This document shows, piece after piece, positions 8,582 to 16,998 of a stretch of DNA of 51,417 bases (position 1 is the stretch's first letter; every line of letters starts with the position of its first letter). The notes under the pieces are model-generated. The model did not search any database and was not told where the DNA came from. It saw nothing but the letters and a program-made list of their open reading frames with translations. A program made the position numbers and the translations under genes. Origin of the DNA: Bacteroidota bacterium (lineage in GTDB: Bacteria; Bacteroidota; Bacteroidia; Bacteroidales; FEN-979); assembly GCA_026391795.1 (NCBI GenBank), contig JAPLDI010000041.1, positions 1-51,417 of the forward strand, read 5' to 3'.

Positions 8582-10669
8582 TTATTGCACCACAATTTTC
8601 TTTATTGCGAACGCATTACTGTTCTTTACCGTGATGGTATAGATACCTGGCGAAAAAGCACCAAGCCTGAACCGGATCTTTGCTCCGGCAGAATAACGGT
8701 TAATCTCTTTTGTGGCTAACTCAATCCCGATCTGGTTCAACACCTTCAGTTTAAGGTTCTCCAGGTCGCAGGTAAACTCAACTGTCACCTCATCGCTTGT
8801 GGGATTCGGGTAGATCGTGCAGGCGTTCAGAAGGGATTGAGAGGCAGCACTGATTGTTGTTTTTTTCAAGGTAACCACCATCTCGTCATATCCCTGGCAG
8901 CCATTGCTGTCAGTCACCTGCAGCCATATCGTGTTCTTACCTTCTGCAAGGTCAAATCCCCGGATCACATTCACGGCATCCTTCCTGCCATTGCTCCAGG
9001 CGTATTCTTTGTGTTTTGCCAGAACGCGCAAGACCAGGAAGGAGGTATCGCTGATCGTGGTATCGTTACCGATGAAGATCTCGGGCGTTGAGTTTTCTTT
9101 CACTTCTACTGTGTCGTACAGAATACAGCCGTTGCGGTGAACTCGTTCGAGCGTGTACAATCCTCCTTCATCAACGGGATAAAGCCGTTCACGGCTCATT
9201 CCGTTGTCCCAGTTGTAGGCTTCAAATCCATTCCCACCGTCAAGCGTCAGCGCTTTGCCAAAACAAAAGGTTTCGGGCTTTTTGAAGGGCGGGGCCAGTT
9301 CTGAACAATCCTCTATCCTCCCGATGAAAATATCTTCTTCGCCTTGCGAGTGGATGCTTTTATCACCGATGTTTAGTGTATCCCTGTATGATCCGGCAAT
9401 GTAGATATAGTGTTCCTTCGTGGTCCGCATGCCTTTGGGATAATCATCATTCTTTCCTCCCATCTGCCGTATCCACTTTATCCTGCCGGAGATATCCAGG
9501 GAGAGGATAAAGATGTCGCTGCTTTCCTTGTTCGACTTGATGGAAATGTCATCTGCAAAAAGCTGTGAACAAAAGGAACCGGAGAGAATGACCCGCTGAC
9601 GGTCAACGCTGATTTCGCAGGCCCTGTCTTTCCTGACTCCGCCGATCTGCTTGACCCATCTGATATTCAGGTTATGATCCATACAGGCCACAAAGACATC
9701 GTCGCTTCCACGCGAAGGAATCTTGCGTCCGTCGATGTTTAAAAAATCCTTAAAGCTTCCATAAACAAAAAGCAGGCTATCATTGGCTGCCGTTGAACTG
9801 ACCATTATATTCTTTGCGGAACAGGTTTGTTTTGCAATGACAGGTTCACCCGTGGGAGCATATTGGGCCACGAACATGCCGGTTTCGCCCTGATACGGAA
9901 CTTCAAAAAGAATGTTTTCTCCAAGCCGGATCTTTTTCTGGAATGTCCCGGTAACGAAGATATTGCCGATCGGGTCGGTTGAGATCGAGGCGATCCTGTC
10001 ATCACCTTTGCCGCCGGCCTGGTTGAAGGTTTCCAGTTTTCCCCCGGAGTCAAACCGCAGGAATATTGCATCGGCTTTCCCCGAACTGACGAAGTTCCGG
10101 TTCTGCACTATCAGCGAATCGTAGAAATAGCCGCTAAGCAGGATGTGGTTTGTAACCGGGTTAACCGCCAGGCTTGTGAAGTAATCGAACTTGCTTCCCG
10201 AAAAGGTCTGCATCCATTCCGGTTTGCCGTCCTTATCGAATCCGCAGAGAAAGAATTCCGATTTTTTAATTTCGGATTTTCCGTTTTTCGGGGACGGATC
10301 GAAGGCTCCGGCGAGGATAATCCTGCCGCCGGAAGCAGTAGCTATGAGGCTGCCGTAACCGGGGGTGGAAGCTCTGATCTTCTTTGTCCAGAGCAGATTG
10401 CCGGAGGAATCGTACTTTGCCAGGAAATCGAATTTTCGGTTGCTGGTACTAAGATTGCCGGTTTTACCTGTCTTCACCGAATCCGTATTGCTCCCGGTGA
10501 GGAATATATTCCCGCTGCTGTCGCACACCATGGCATTGACAATGTCCCAGCCTTTCTGACCGGAGGAGACGATCCAGTCGGAAAAGGCGACCTGGGCAAG
10601 CAAGGAAGACGAGGTGACGGAAAAAAGCATGCATAACAGGCAACTTACCGTAATGGCTGATTTTTTCAT
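8582..10669 (-). CDS. T9SS-exported SBBP/beta-propeller-like protein
   Basis: 695 aa. A signal peptide (MKKSAITVSCLLCMLFSVTS...LLAQ) is followed by about 400 residues of repeated blades of the type DSSGNIFLTGSNTDS, DPIGNIFVTGTF and RFDSGGKLE, the pattern of SBBP-type beta-propeller repeats. Residues about 460-600 look like Ig/PKD-like modules (FCFGKALTLDGGNG, TLERVHRNGCILYDTVEV). The C-terminus, from NACTIYPNPTSDEVTVEF to GIYTITVKN...KKIVVQ, is a T9SS type A sorting domain, so the mature protein should be carried across the outer membrane and anchored or released. It lies 22 bp after the fibre-like gene and 71 bp before the Rhs gene. The substrate or ligand cannot be told from sequence. Confidence 0.85.
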   Translation of the reverse strand: MKKSAITVSCLLCMLFSVTSSSLLAQVAFSDWIVSSGQKGWDIVNAMVCDSSGNIFLTGSNTDSVKTGKTGNLSTSNRKFDFLAKYDSSGNLLWTKKIRASTPGYGSLIATASGGRIILAGAFDPSPKNGKSEIKKSEFFLCGFDKDGKPEWMQTFSGSKFDYFTSLAVNPVTNHILLSGYFYDSLIVQNRNFVSSGKADAIFLRFDSGGKLETFNQAGGKGDDRIASISTDPIGNIFVTGTFQKKIRLGENILFEVPYQGETGMFVAQYAPTGEPVIAKQTCSAKNIMVSSTAANDSLLFVYGSFKDFLNIDGRKIPSRGSDDVFVACMDHNLNIRWVKQIGGVRKDRACEISVDRQRVILSGSFCSQLFADDISIKSNKESSDIFILSLDISGRIKWIRQMGGKNDDYPKGMRTTKEHYIYIAGSYRDTLNIGDKSIHSQGEEDIFIGRIEDCSELAPPFKKPETFCFGKALTLDGGNGFEAYNWDNGMSRERLYPVDEGGLYTLERVHRNGCILYDTVEVKENSTPEIFIGNDTTISDTSFLVLRVLAKHKEYAWSNGRKDAVNVIRGFDLAEGKNTIWLQVTDSNGCQGYDEMVVTLKKTTISAASQSLLNACTIYPNPTSDEVTVEFTCDLENLKLKVLNQIGIELATKEINRYSAGAKIRFRLGAFSPGIYTITVKNSNAFAIKKIVVQ

Positions 10670-10691
10670 AAGGTTGAAATATGAAGGATGC

Positions 10692-11981
10692 CTATTTTTT
10701 TGAAAGTTCTGCTTCGAGTTTTTCGATCTTCTTATTCAGGCTTATCACATAAAGAGTCAGTTCTTCAACCTTTTTCAGAAGCGCTGCATCCATGTTGCCA
10801 AGGTTGAGCCCGTTTTGTTTTACCTCGTTCTCGCTTGGAATTTCCGGTAGGTGAAAATTCTTTTCGATATAGGCTTCAAGTTCGGGCAAAGACCTCAATG
10901 AATAGTCTTTCTTTAATACATAGTCGGGGAATCCATCGAGAGTAGCCTCAAATTCCTTGGCGGTGACTTTGCCATTGACGGCAAGTTTTGACTGTGGGTT
11001 TTTTGTTCCAATTCCAACATTACCATCGTTCCTTAGAAACAAATTATAATTGCTGCCTTGATAAGTTGGGGAACCAACTTTCCAGAAATTCAAACCTGCC
11101 GAATCAAATGCAGTAGCTGGATTATAGTACTCTATTCCCCATTCACCATTTGGCAAACTATCTGTTGCCACTTCACCAAAAAGAACACTGCCATTCAAAC
11201 TGCCGAATCCTTTTGTTTGCCCTTCTTGTCTTGAGACAAGTATATTACCATTAACTACATGAAGCTTTTGTAAGGGTTTATCTGTACCAATCCCCACTTT
11301 TCCATAATCCTTATTCAAATAAATAGAAATTCTATCTAATGTTGGTTTCCAGAAATTCGATACAAATCCGGAAGGATTTTTCCATGTTCCATTTCCGGAT
11401 GAATCACTGACAAGAACATATTTTTCAGCGGCACCGTTTTTCATCTGAAATGAGCCGGTTGCCAATAAATTATCGATAACAAAAGATTTGGAATGGACTG
11501 CACCGTTGACATCCAACATGCATGCTGGATTCTGTATTCCAATTCCAATAGGTGCTTCAAAATAATTTTTAGTCGTAGTCGAGCCTGACTGATAGATTCC
11601 ATAAAGCTCCCCTGTGCTACCCCCTCGTGCTTCCAAAAATAATATAGAGTCTCCTCGATAAGCACCTTGTGCGGGTGATTCTAATTTTAGTATTGGAATT
11701 CTTGAGGCAGTATATCTCAAATGAAATATTCCTGATGGGATTAATGTAGGAGTTAAAGTAAAGGCACCAATTCCAAAGCGAGATACTGGTGTTGGAGTGG
11801 GTTGGCTGAATCTGAAGAACACAGGGTTAGTAGTATAAAAATTTACAAGAGATGCCGGGGGTGCAGCTCCATTATATGTTGGAATTGAATAAAGCGTTTG
11901 AGCTTCTGTTTGCCTAATAAAGATCAAACTGAAGAGTAAAATTATAACAATACAATTTCTGTTATTTAAGTTTGTTCTCAT
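10692..11981 (-). CDS. Tail-fibre-like surface protein with C-terminal coiled coil
   Basis: 429 aa. A signal peptide (MRTNLNNRNCIVIILLFSLIF...TEAQ) precedes a region with recurrent KVGIGTDKPLQKL, NVGIGTKNPQSKL and IGIGIQNPACML motifs, the GIGT-x-P-x-x-KL signature common in phage-tail-fibre/S74-related Bacteroidetes surface proteins. The C-terminal 110 residues carry YVLKKDYSLRSLPELEAYI and HLPEIPSENE, followed by a heptad coiled coil (LKKVEELTLYVISLNKKIEKLE). The KDYSL...HLPEIPS block is often found at the ends of Bacteroidetes proteins of this class; I see no catalytic S74 peptidase motif. It is probably trimeric and surface-exposed, and co-oriented with the neighbouring T9SS proteins. Function unknown. 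Confidence 0.75.
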   Translation of the reverse strand: MRTNLNNRNCIVIILLFSLIFIRQTEAQTLYSIPTYNGAAPPASLVNFYTTNPVFFRFSQPTPTPVSRFGIGAFTLTPTLIPSGIFHLRYTASRIPILKLESPAQGAYRGDSILFLEARGGSTGELYGIYQSGSTTTKNYFEAPIGIGIQNPACMLDVNGAVHSKSFVIDNLLATGSFQMKNGAAEKYVLVSDSSGNGTWKNPSGFVSNFWKPTLDRISIYLNKDYGKVGIGTDKPLQKLHVVNGNILVSRQEGQTKGFGSLNGSVLFGEVATDSLPNGEWGIEYYNPATAFDSAGLNFWKVGSPTYQGSNYNLFLRNDGNVGIGTKNPQSKLAVNGKVTAKEFEATLDGFPDYVLKKDYSLRSLPELEAYIEKNFHLPEIPSENEVKQNGLNLGNMDAALLKKVEELTLYVISLNKKIEKLEAELSKK

Positions 11982-12027
11982 ATTTGATTATATTAATTAG
12001 TAAATCAAGTTTTATTATGTAGAGAAT

Positions 12028-13674
12028 TTATCTTAGTACAATTATTTTTCCTCCATTTGACGAGCAACTCGTCCTGAATGAAAAATAATAACTTCCCGGT
12101 GGGATGTCAGATATATCAACTTTCATATTGTGTTTTCCGGGTTCATATGTTGAACTTGGTATTGTTTTAAGAGACTGACCTAACTTGTTGTAAATTTCAA
12201 TTGATACATTCTCTCTCCGATTTAATTCAAATTGAACAGATGTATTGTAACTGCAAGGATTTGGAGTAACACAAAAAAGAGTTACAATATCATTTTGTGA
12301 GATTTTTGGAACATCTGTGTATGTGCTGTACTGTGCATCGAACATGGCAACACCATTCCCATTTTCCCGATCTGCAATCCAAAGGCTAGCACAGTTTTGT
12401 TCATTAGGATTTACTGCAATCATTGGATTTGGGGCACTTAAATTACCCGAGTCGTTATATCCATTGGAAATTACATTCCATGAATCGGGATCTGTCAGGT
12501 TTAATTGGTTTTTTACCATGGGTAGTTTCTGCAGGGTCGAATCATAATAAGTAACATAGAAGTTATTGTCAAATGAATTGAACTCGATATATGGCTGAAT
12601 CTCATTATCAGTTGTCACTGAAACATTCAGTTTTCTGAAGTTGTTGGATGATGCAGCGCGAAGATTGTAACAGCCTGCCAGGTCGTAACTACCGGAGCCA
12701 GGCAGATACTTTTCAAACAAAACCACTTGCGTAAGGTTAGAACTGTCGTTATCAGTATTACAGACCTGACAGGAAATTCTAGGATTCCGGCATAATTTAA
12801 TTGCAGTGGCATCAATACTGTCTAGGCAAACGGGATTAGTATACGGGGAGTTTATCGAAGGATCCGTGTGGGAAGTAAATATATGTCCAACACTTGCATT
12901 TACAGAGTCCTTCTCTTCCCAGGCGGCAAAATATCTTCCGCTATTCCATGAAGGACTATAACCATATGAAAGTGCTACTTTCCCAAATTTATAAGATAAG
13001 TCTTTAGCAACTGCCACCACTTTTCTATAATTTATTGTCGCTCCACCATCGCTTGATGAAAGGTAAATAAGTGAATCAGGATAATAATTTAATATGCTTG
13101 ATCTTGTATACAGGACTCCAATACTATATGGGGATGAAATATTTGCCGGCAGCTTGTAATCAGAAGCAATGGAACAATTTGAATACTGAGTATATTCCTG
13201 ACCTCCCCCAGCCAGATTATATCCTAACCAATTACCAGTCAGCCCATCATACCCATATACCCCGAAATCAGTTCTTTTGGAATTATTCCATTTCATGACG
13301 TAACTAATAAAGACCTTAAGATTTAAACTGTCCGTGCCGCAAACAACAATATTGAAAGAAATAGGATGATAGGAAAACATATCCCAATAATCTGTTAGAA
13401 CACTCCAATTAATCCCGTTATCAGTAGATTTCAAAATTGAAAAGGATGAGGTAGAATCCTGATTACTATGACTAAAGATAGCGTATAGCCAGCCATTGAA
13501 TGCTGAACAAATAGCCTCACAACGCTGGTTCTGATAGCTTTTGTCGTGGATCACAATATCCTTCCCGAACAACGGTGAGGCATTCGGGCTGAGGGGCATC
13601 ACCAGTTGCTGGCTGTAGGCGCTTTGGGCGAAAAGGAAAAAGGCTGAGAGAAGGCAAAGTAGTTTGTGTTTCAT
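12028..13674 (-). CDS. T9SS-exported BNR/Asp-box beta-propeller protein
   Basis: 548 aa from the ATG at 13674, which places the signal peptide (MKHKLLCLLSAFFLFAQSAYS) at the N-terminus; an in-frame ATG at 13692 would add six residues. The sequence has an Asp-box STDNGINWS near residue 60 and a second degenerate one (SSSDGGATINY), features of sialidase-type BNR propellers, but I see no catalytic sialidase arginine triad. The last 80 residues (VTPNPCSYNTSVQFELN ... SIEIYNKLGQSLKTI ... GSYYFSFR ... GKIIVLR) form a T9SS type A sorting domain. It is the most upstream gene of the minus-strand group running towards the Rhs genes. Binding or structural role at the cell surface is inferred; no enzyme activity is supported. 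Confidence 0.8.
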   Translation of the reverse strand: MKHKLLCLLSAFFLFAQSAYSQQLVMPLSPNASPLFGKDIVIHDKSYQNQRCEAICSAFNGWLYAIFSHSNQDSTSSFSILKSTDNGINWSVLTDYWDMFSYHPISFNIVVCGTDSLNLKVFISYVMKWNNSKRTDFGVYGYDGLTGNWLGYNLAGGGQEYTQYSNCSIASDYKLPANISSPYSIGVLYTRSSILNYYPDSLIYLSSSDGGATINYRKVVAVAKDLSYKFGKVALSYGYSPSWNSGRYFAAWEEKDSVNASVGHIFTSHTDPSINSPYTNPVCLDSIDATAIKLCRNPRISCQVCNTDNDSSNLTQVVLFEKYLPGSGSYDLAGCYNLRAASSNNFRKLNVSVTTDNEIQPYIEFNSFDNNFYVTYYDSTLQKLPMVKNQLNLTDPDSWNVISNGYNDSGNLSAPNPMIAVNPNEQNCASLWIADRENGNGVAMFDAQYSTYTDVPKISQNDIVTLFCVTPNPCSYNTSVQFELNRRENVSIEIYNKLGQSLKTIPSSTYEPGKHNMKVDISDIPPGSYYFSFRTSCSSNGGKIIVLR

Positions 13675-14090
13675 GGGGGGCTTTTTTATCAAGATTCTAT
13701 AGAAGTGTATGTTTTTGGATTAAAAAACCATATACATATGGAAAACATATTGTAAAACTATTGTAATAATATTTCTTGCGCAATAGCGGAAACCCGTAAA
13801 TCCTAAATTCATGCAACTATCAAATTTGCTGTCATTTAATTCAAAATTGATATGATATTACCCTAACATATGCACGCCAGCCTGCAAATATTCGGCGAAT
13901 TTGCCATACCATTTACGCATACAATCAGGATAAATACAAAGGTGGGGACAAGGACAACAAGGCGGCAGGTTGATGATGGGGAAGGACAGTTGTGCAAGGA
14001 AATAGTCATAAACTTCCTTCCCTTCCTTTTAATACCTTTATTTGTTGGAATGGAAACTGGATAAAACTTGCAAACTTATGCTCAGATGCC
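13675..14090. other. Intergenic region, no gene seen
   Basis: 416 bp between the integrase stop and the BNR protein. It is AT-rich near the BNR start and contains an imperfect dyad around 13884-13904 (GCAAATATTCG / GCGAATTTGC). No exact TAnnTTTG promoter box is visible on the minus strand, and the one small frame here has no recognisable features. Confidence 0.4.
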
Positions 14091-15287
14091 TTAGCTAAAG
14101 AACGGATGCCCCTTTAACTTTTCCGCTGTCTCAAACTTTGTTACTCTGATGTATCTTAAGAAAGACGCTGTAGTCCGGTGACCGGTTATTTGCATGATAT
14201 CAATCATCGGGATACCCGCCAGGTAGGCATTGGTTGCGAATGATCTTCGAACTGTATGCGTTCTGATCTGCAGCCACTTTTTTAAATTCCCTGTTCCAAG
14301 TTTGGTCTCAAAAGCCTTTTCGCCAATCCACCGGATTGCGTCATTCGTTTTCTGCAAGCTAGGGACCTGGATCGTTCCATACCTCTCAAGGATCTCTGTT
14401 ACCAATGGTTTGATGGGAATGATAACGGGTTCATTTGTTTTTTGTGTCCGGACGTAGAGTTTCCCTTCATGAATATTATCTTTTGAAACTTTCGACCAAT
14501 CGGAATGTCGCAGTCCGGTGTAGCACATCAAAACAAAAATGTCACGGATTCTCCTTTTTGAATCGATTTCAAGAGGCATTTCATAAAGAACCTTGATTTC
14601 ATTCTCTGTAAGATATACCGTATCCACATCCTCTTTAACAACCTTGAAATCCCGTTTATTGTGATTCTGGTTTGATGTCAGGTTATCCTCCAGGGCTTCA
14701 TTCATCAATCGTTTCAATCTTTTGATATGGGAGCCTATCGTATTGGGCTTCAAATGCAGTTCTTGCAAATAGTCTGTAAACTTGATATAGAAGTCTTTTC
14801 CAATGGTTTCAAAGGTTATAGGGAATCCTTTCTTTGCCTGGAATTCTTCAAGATGTGTTTTGAGGCTGTTATAATGGGACAGATGCCCAGGGTTCAATCT
14901 ATTCTTATATCTTTCCTGGAAGATAGGAATGAAGGAGAGAAGGGTAGTTTCCGGAATGATTATTTGAGCTTTCCTTCCCATAAAAACCCGGAACGATTCC
15001 TTTAGTTCCCTCGATTTCTTTGCGACTTCATCCTTTGATAATCTTGATTTAGTGGAAAATAACTCGTCATATTTGTCTAAAAGAAACTTATAAACATTTC
15101 TCAATTCCTTGTTTTGTTCGGCATAATCCTTCAATGGTTTTGCTTTCTGGTCATCTTTATCCCAAGCTATAGCAGGGATTGAAATCCCAGTTGAAAGTCT
15201 CAATCTTACATGGTTAAAAGTAAATGTAATGAGAATCAGTGTATTACCATTAGTTTCCTTGTGAGGATAAAATTTTAGAGATGCCAT
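14091..15287 (-). CDS. Tyrosine-type site-specific recombinase/integrase
   Basis: 398 aa with the standard Bacteroidetes integrase layout: arm-type DNA-binding domain (about 1-90, LRLSTGISIPAIAWDKDDQK), SAM-like core-binding domain (about 105-215) and catalytic domain (about 225-390). The catalytic residues are visible: R260 in YTGLRHSD, K283 in RTQKT, H344 and R347 in HTVRRS, H370 in ITGHRT and the nucleophile Y379 in FLRYIRV. It is therefore likely active. It lies about 180 bp from the 3' end of a tRNA-Arg gene and reads away from it, the usual position for an island integrase that uses the tRNA as attachment site. A good TTG-20-TATCTTTG promoter lies upstream, overlapped by a 10-bp inverted repeat. 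It could also be an orphan invertase. Confidence 0.93.
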   Translation of the reverse strand: MASLKFYPHKETNGNTLILITFTFNHVRLRLSTGISIPAIAWDKDDQKAKPLKDYAEQNKELRNVYKFLLDKYDELFSTKSRLSKDEVAKKSRELKESFRVFMGRKAQIIIPETTLLSFIPIFQERYKNRLNPGHLSHYNSLKTHLEEFQAKKGFPITFETIGKDFYIKFTDYLQELHLKPNTIGSHIKRLKRLMNEALEDNLTSNQNHNKRDFKVVKEDVDTVYLTENEIKVLYEMPLEIDSKRRIRDIFVLMCYTGLRHSDWSKVSKDNIHEGKLYVRTQKTNEPVIIPIKPLVTEILERYGTIQVPSLQKTNDAIRWIGEKAFETKLGTGNLKKWLQIRTHTVRRSFATNAYLAGIPMIDIMQITGHRTTASFLRYIRVTKFETAEKLKGHPFFS

Positions 15288-15303
15288 AATTTTCGTTTAA
15301 AAA

Positions 15304-15346
15304 AGTTGCCTAACAAAGATACGCTTCGGCAGATAATTAGGCAACT
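15304..15346. repeat. Perfect 10-bp inverted repeat spanning the integrase promoter
   Basis: AGTTGCCTAA at 15304-15313 is mirrored by TTAGGCAACT at 15337-15346, with 23 bp between. The arms bracket the -7 box of the integrase promoter, and the -33 TTG lies within the distal arm. The position fits an autoregulatory operator or a recombinase-binding site. Confidence 0.75.
15314..15344 (-). promoter_or_regulatory. Bacteroidetes-type promoter for the integrase
   Basis: On the minus strand TTG (15344-15342) is followed by 20 nt and then TATCTTTG (15321-15314), matching the -33/-7 pattern TTG-N19/20-TAnnTTTG of the primary Bacteroidetes sigma factor. The integrase ATG is 27 bp further on. Confidence 0.7.
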
Positions 15347-15393
15347 ATGTCTGAAAAAGTTATTAACTTGCCGTAAAAGGTTGTAAACTGAAG

Positions 15394-15424
15394 TAAAAAA
15401 AAGACCAGCTATTCTGCTGGTCTT
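15394..15424 (-). terminator. Rho-independent terminator of tRNA-Arg
   Basis: Stem AAGACCAGC (15401-15409) with GCTGGTCTT (15416-15424), 6-nt loop; on the minus strand it is followed by a run of T. It lies between the tRNA-Arg 3' end and the integrase promoter, so it separates the two transcripts. Confidence 0.85.
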
Positions 15425-15468
15425 CATTCTTTTAAGCTGATTTTCACGAAATTGAAATTTGAAATTTG

Positions 15469-15542
15469 TGACCCCGGCGGGATTCGAACCCACGACCCAC
15501 AGCTTAGAAGGCTGTTGCTCTATCCAACTGAGCTACGGGGCC
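15469..15542 (-). tRNA. tRNA-Arg (anticodon TCT)
   Basis: The minus strand folds into a complete cloverleaf: acceptor GGCCCCG with CGGGGTC, D-arm GCTC/GAGC, anticodon stem ACAGC/GCTGT with loop CTTCTAA (anticodon TCT), T-arm GTGGG TTCGAAT CCCGC (pairing with the usual offset), discriminator A at 15469. The CCA end is not encoded. A TACTTTTG -7 box lies 11 bp upstream and a terminator 45 bp downstream. Confidence 0.97.
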
Positions 15543-15553
15543 AATATTTGCTG

Positions 15554-15561
15554 CAAAAGTA
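15554..15561 (-). promoter_or_regulatory. -7 box of the tRNA-Arg promoter
   Basis: TACTTTTG on the minus strand matches TAnnTTTG and is identical to the box upstream of tRNA-Leu at 48116-48123. No clear -33 TTG is visible. Confidence 0.65.
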
Positions 15562-15727
15562 GAAAAAATTAAGTTACATAGACTGCCGAATACAGAATCG
15601 ATGTACCAACTTGCCTGCTCATCCGCCAAACAAATCCACGCCCGGCCAAAATCCTGCGATTTTCAACCAGGCGGGGGATCCTGTTGCAGACAAATCTGAA
15701 TCCGTTAGTTCCGGCTTCTGTATGAAC

Positions 15728-16564
15728 TTATAATTTGATCATTACTCCAATATTCAGCAGTACATTGCTGAAATTGAAGGATTCTTTCGGTGCTTTATCC
15801 GGACTACCATCGGCAATATTTTCATTGGCGTCATATTTCTTAACATAGATCGTCTCCTTATCCCGCGTGGTCATGTCTGCCAGCCTATCCACACCGTCAA
15901 CGGTATATTTTTTATAGATCCCTTTGGAGGGGGCATAGGTGATTCCGTTGTATACAAGTTCACCATACAATGACAGCATATCACTCAGGTTAAAGGTTAC
16001 ACCGCCGGCAGCTGTGAACCCGACAGCAACTCCTCCGTGGAGTTTCATCGTATATTCCGTTAAGGTGGAAGCGCGTGGCCCACCGCTATTGGTATTCGTT
16101 GAACTGGATTTAACCATGATGGACGGAAGAACACCAACAATCATTCCCAGCCTGGCATATGGATTGACCTTTTCAAGACCCGGGGAAATAACAACAGCCG
16201 GAACGAGCTGTAGCATCATACCTGATATCTTCAACTCCTTATTAAAATCGTTGAAGGTTCCGGTGGCGGATTGATTTGACTTTTTAGCCAAACCAATAAA
16301 TTCATTGATTCCAAACTCTATTGCCACATTATCCGTCATTTTGTAGCCGAATGCTGCATTTACATTAAATCCCCCACCCAATCCCACAGATTTAACAACA
16401 AAATTATCGGTACTTGCCGTTTTTGTTTCATCAGCCCAAAAATCTCTGACATATTGTTTAAGGCCAACACCTCCGCCAAGTCCGGCGCGGACATAAATCT
16501 TTTGTGCGTTTAAGGTACCCGCTGTCATGCAAACAGCCAATACCATGATGTAAATCTTTTTCAT
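15728..16564 (-). CDS. Outer-membrane beta-barrel protein
   Basis: 278 aa with signal peptide MKKIYIMVLAVCMTAGTLNAQ, then alternating polar/hydrophobic beta strands with glycine-rich starts (YVRAGLGGGVGLKQYV, NVNAAFGYKMTDNVAIEFGI, LHGGVAVGFTAAGGVTFNLS) and a terminal strand ending LLNIGVMIKL. This is the pattern of PorT/OmpA-like small barrels of Bacteroidetes. Conserved phrases such as AFGYKMTDNVAIEFGI and LYGELVYNG are typical of that superfamily. It stands alone, transcribed away from the next barrel gene. Specific transport or structural function cannot be assigned. Confidence 0.8.
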   Translation of the reverse strand: MKKIYIMVLAVCMTAGTLNAQKIYVRAGLGGGVGLKQYVRDFWADETKTASTDNFVVKSVGLGGGFNVNAAFGYKMTDNVAIEFGINEFIGLAKKSNQSATGTFNDFNKELKISGMMLQLVPAVVISPGLEKVNPYARLGMIVGVLPSIMVKSSSTNTNSGGPRASTLTEYTMKLHGGVAVGFTAAGGVTFNLSDMLSLYGELVYNGITYAPSKGIYKKYTVDGVDRLADMTTRDKETIYVKKYDANENIADGSPDKAPKESFNFSNVLLNIGVMIKL

Positions 16565-16998
16565 ACTCCTTTTTTTGTTAAATAATAAATGTGAATGGTG
16601 CCTGCAAATATGAACACTACCGTAAAAATAGGGATTTCTGTTTAATATTCAAATAATAAAAAGTTACTGACCTGAAATGAGGTTACGAATTGCGAAATAT
16701 GGAGAATCAATTGAAAGCTCGTTTTGTATAAGCATTCCGAAAACCGAAACTCCGCAAATCCCCCCCTGATAATTTTTTTTCAATTATTCTTTTTATAACG
16801 AACAGTTTTATACATTTGACCCTGACACAAACATATATTATTAACTGTATATAGTATTGAATTGCGGATTTTCTGTTCTTATATACAACTCTTTCAAACA
16901 GGTAAAAAACCGGAGTACACGTCTTTCCATTTCACACTTTATAAAACAGGAAACAAAATAAATTACTGGTTATTCAACATTAACTAAATTCACCGAAG
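16565..16998. other. Divergent intergenic region with a possible + strand promoter
   Basis: 434 bp between two divergent barrel genes. TACATTTG at 16811-16818 fits a -7 box on the + strand, but no TTG is present at the expected -33 distance and it is about 180 bp from the start codon. A C-run then T-run at 16760-16780 has no recognisable hairpin. No gene is seen. Confidence 0.4.

Noticed and set aside
10145-10636. 163-aa frame on the + strand
   Set aside because: It lies fully inside the T9SS propeller gene on the other strand and has no recognisable domain; codon pattern favours the long minus-strand gene.
12028-13674. Sialidase enzyme
   Set aside because: An Asp-box is present but no arginine triad or other catalytic residues are visible; Asp-boxes also occur in non-enzymatic propellers.
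13870-14064. 64-aa frame on the + strand between the integrase and the BNR gene
   Set aside because: No ribosome-binding site, promoter or recognisable motif; could be chance in a gap.
15469-15542. Direct repeat of the tRNA-Arg 3' end marking the far end of the island
   Set aside because: I looked for the GGATTCGAACCC-type segment elsewhere in the window and found none; the far end may lie beyond the left edge.
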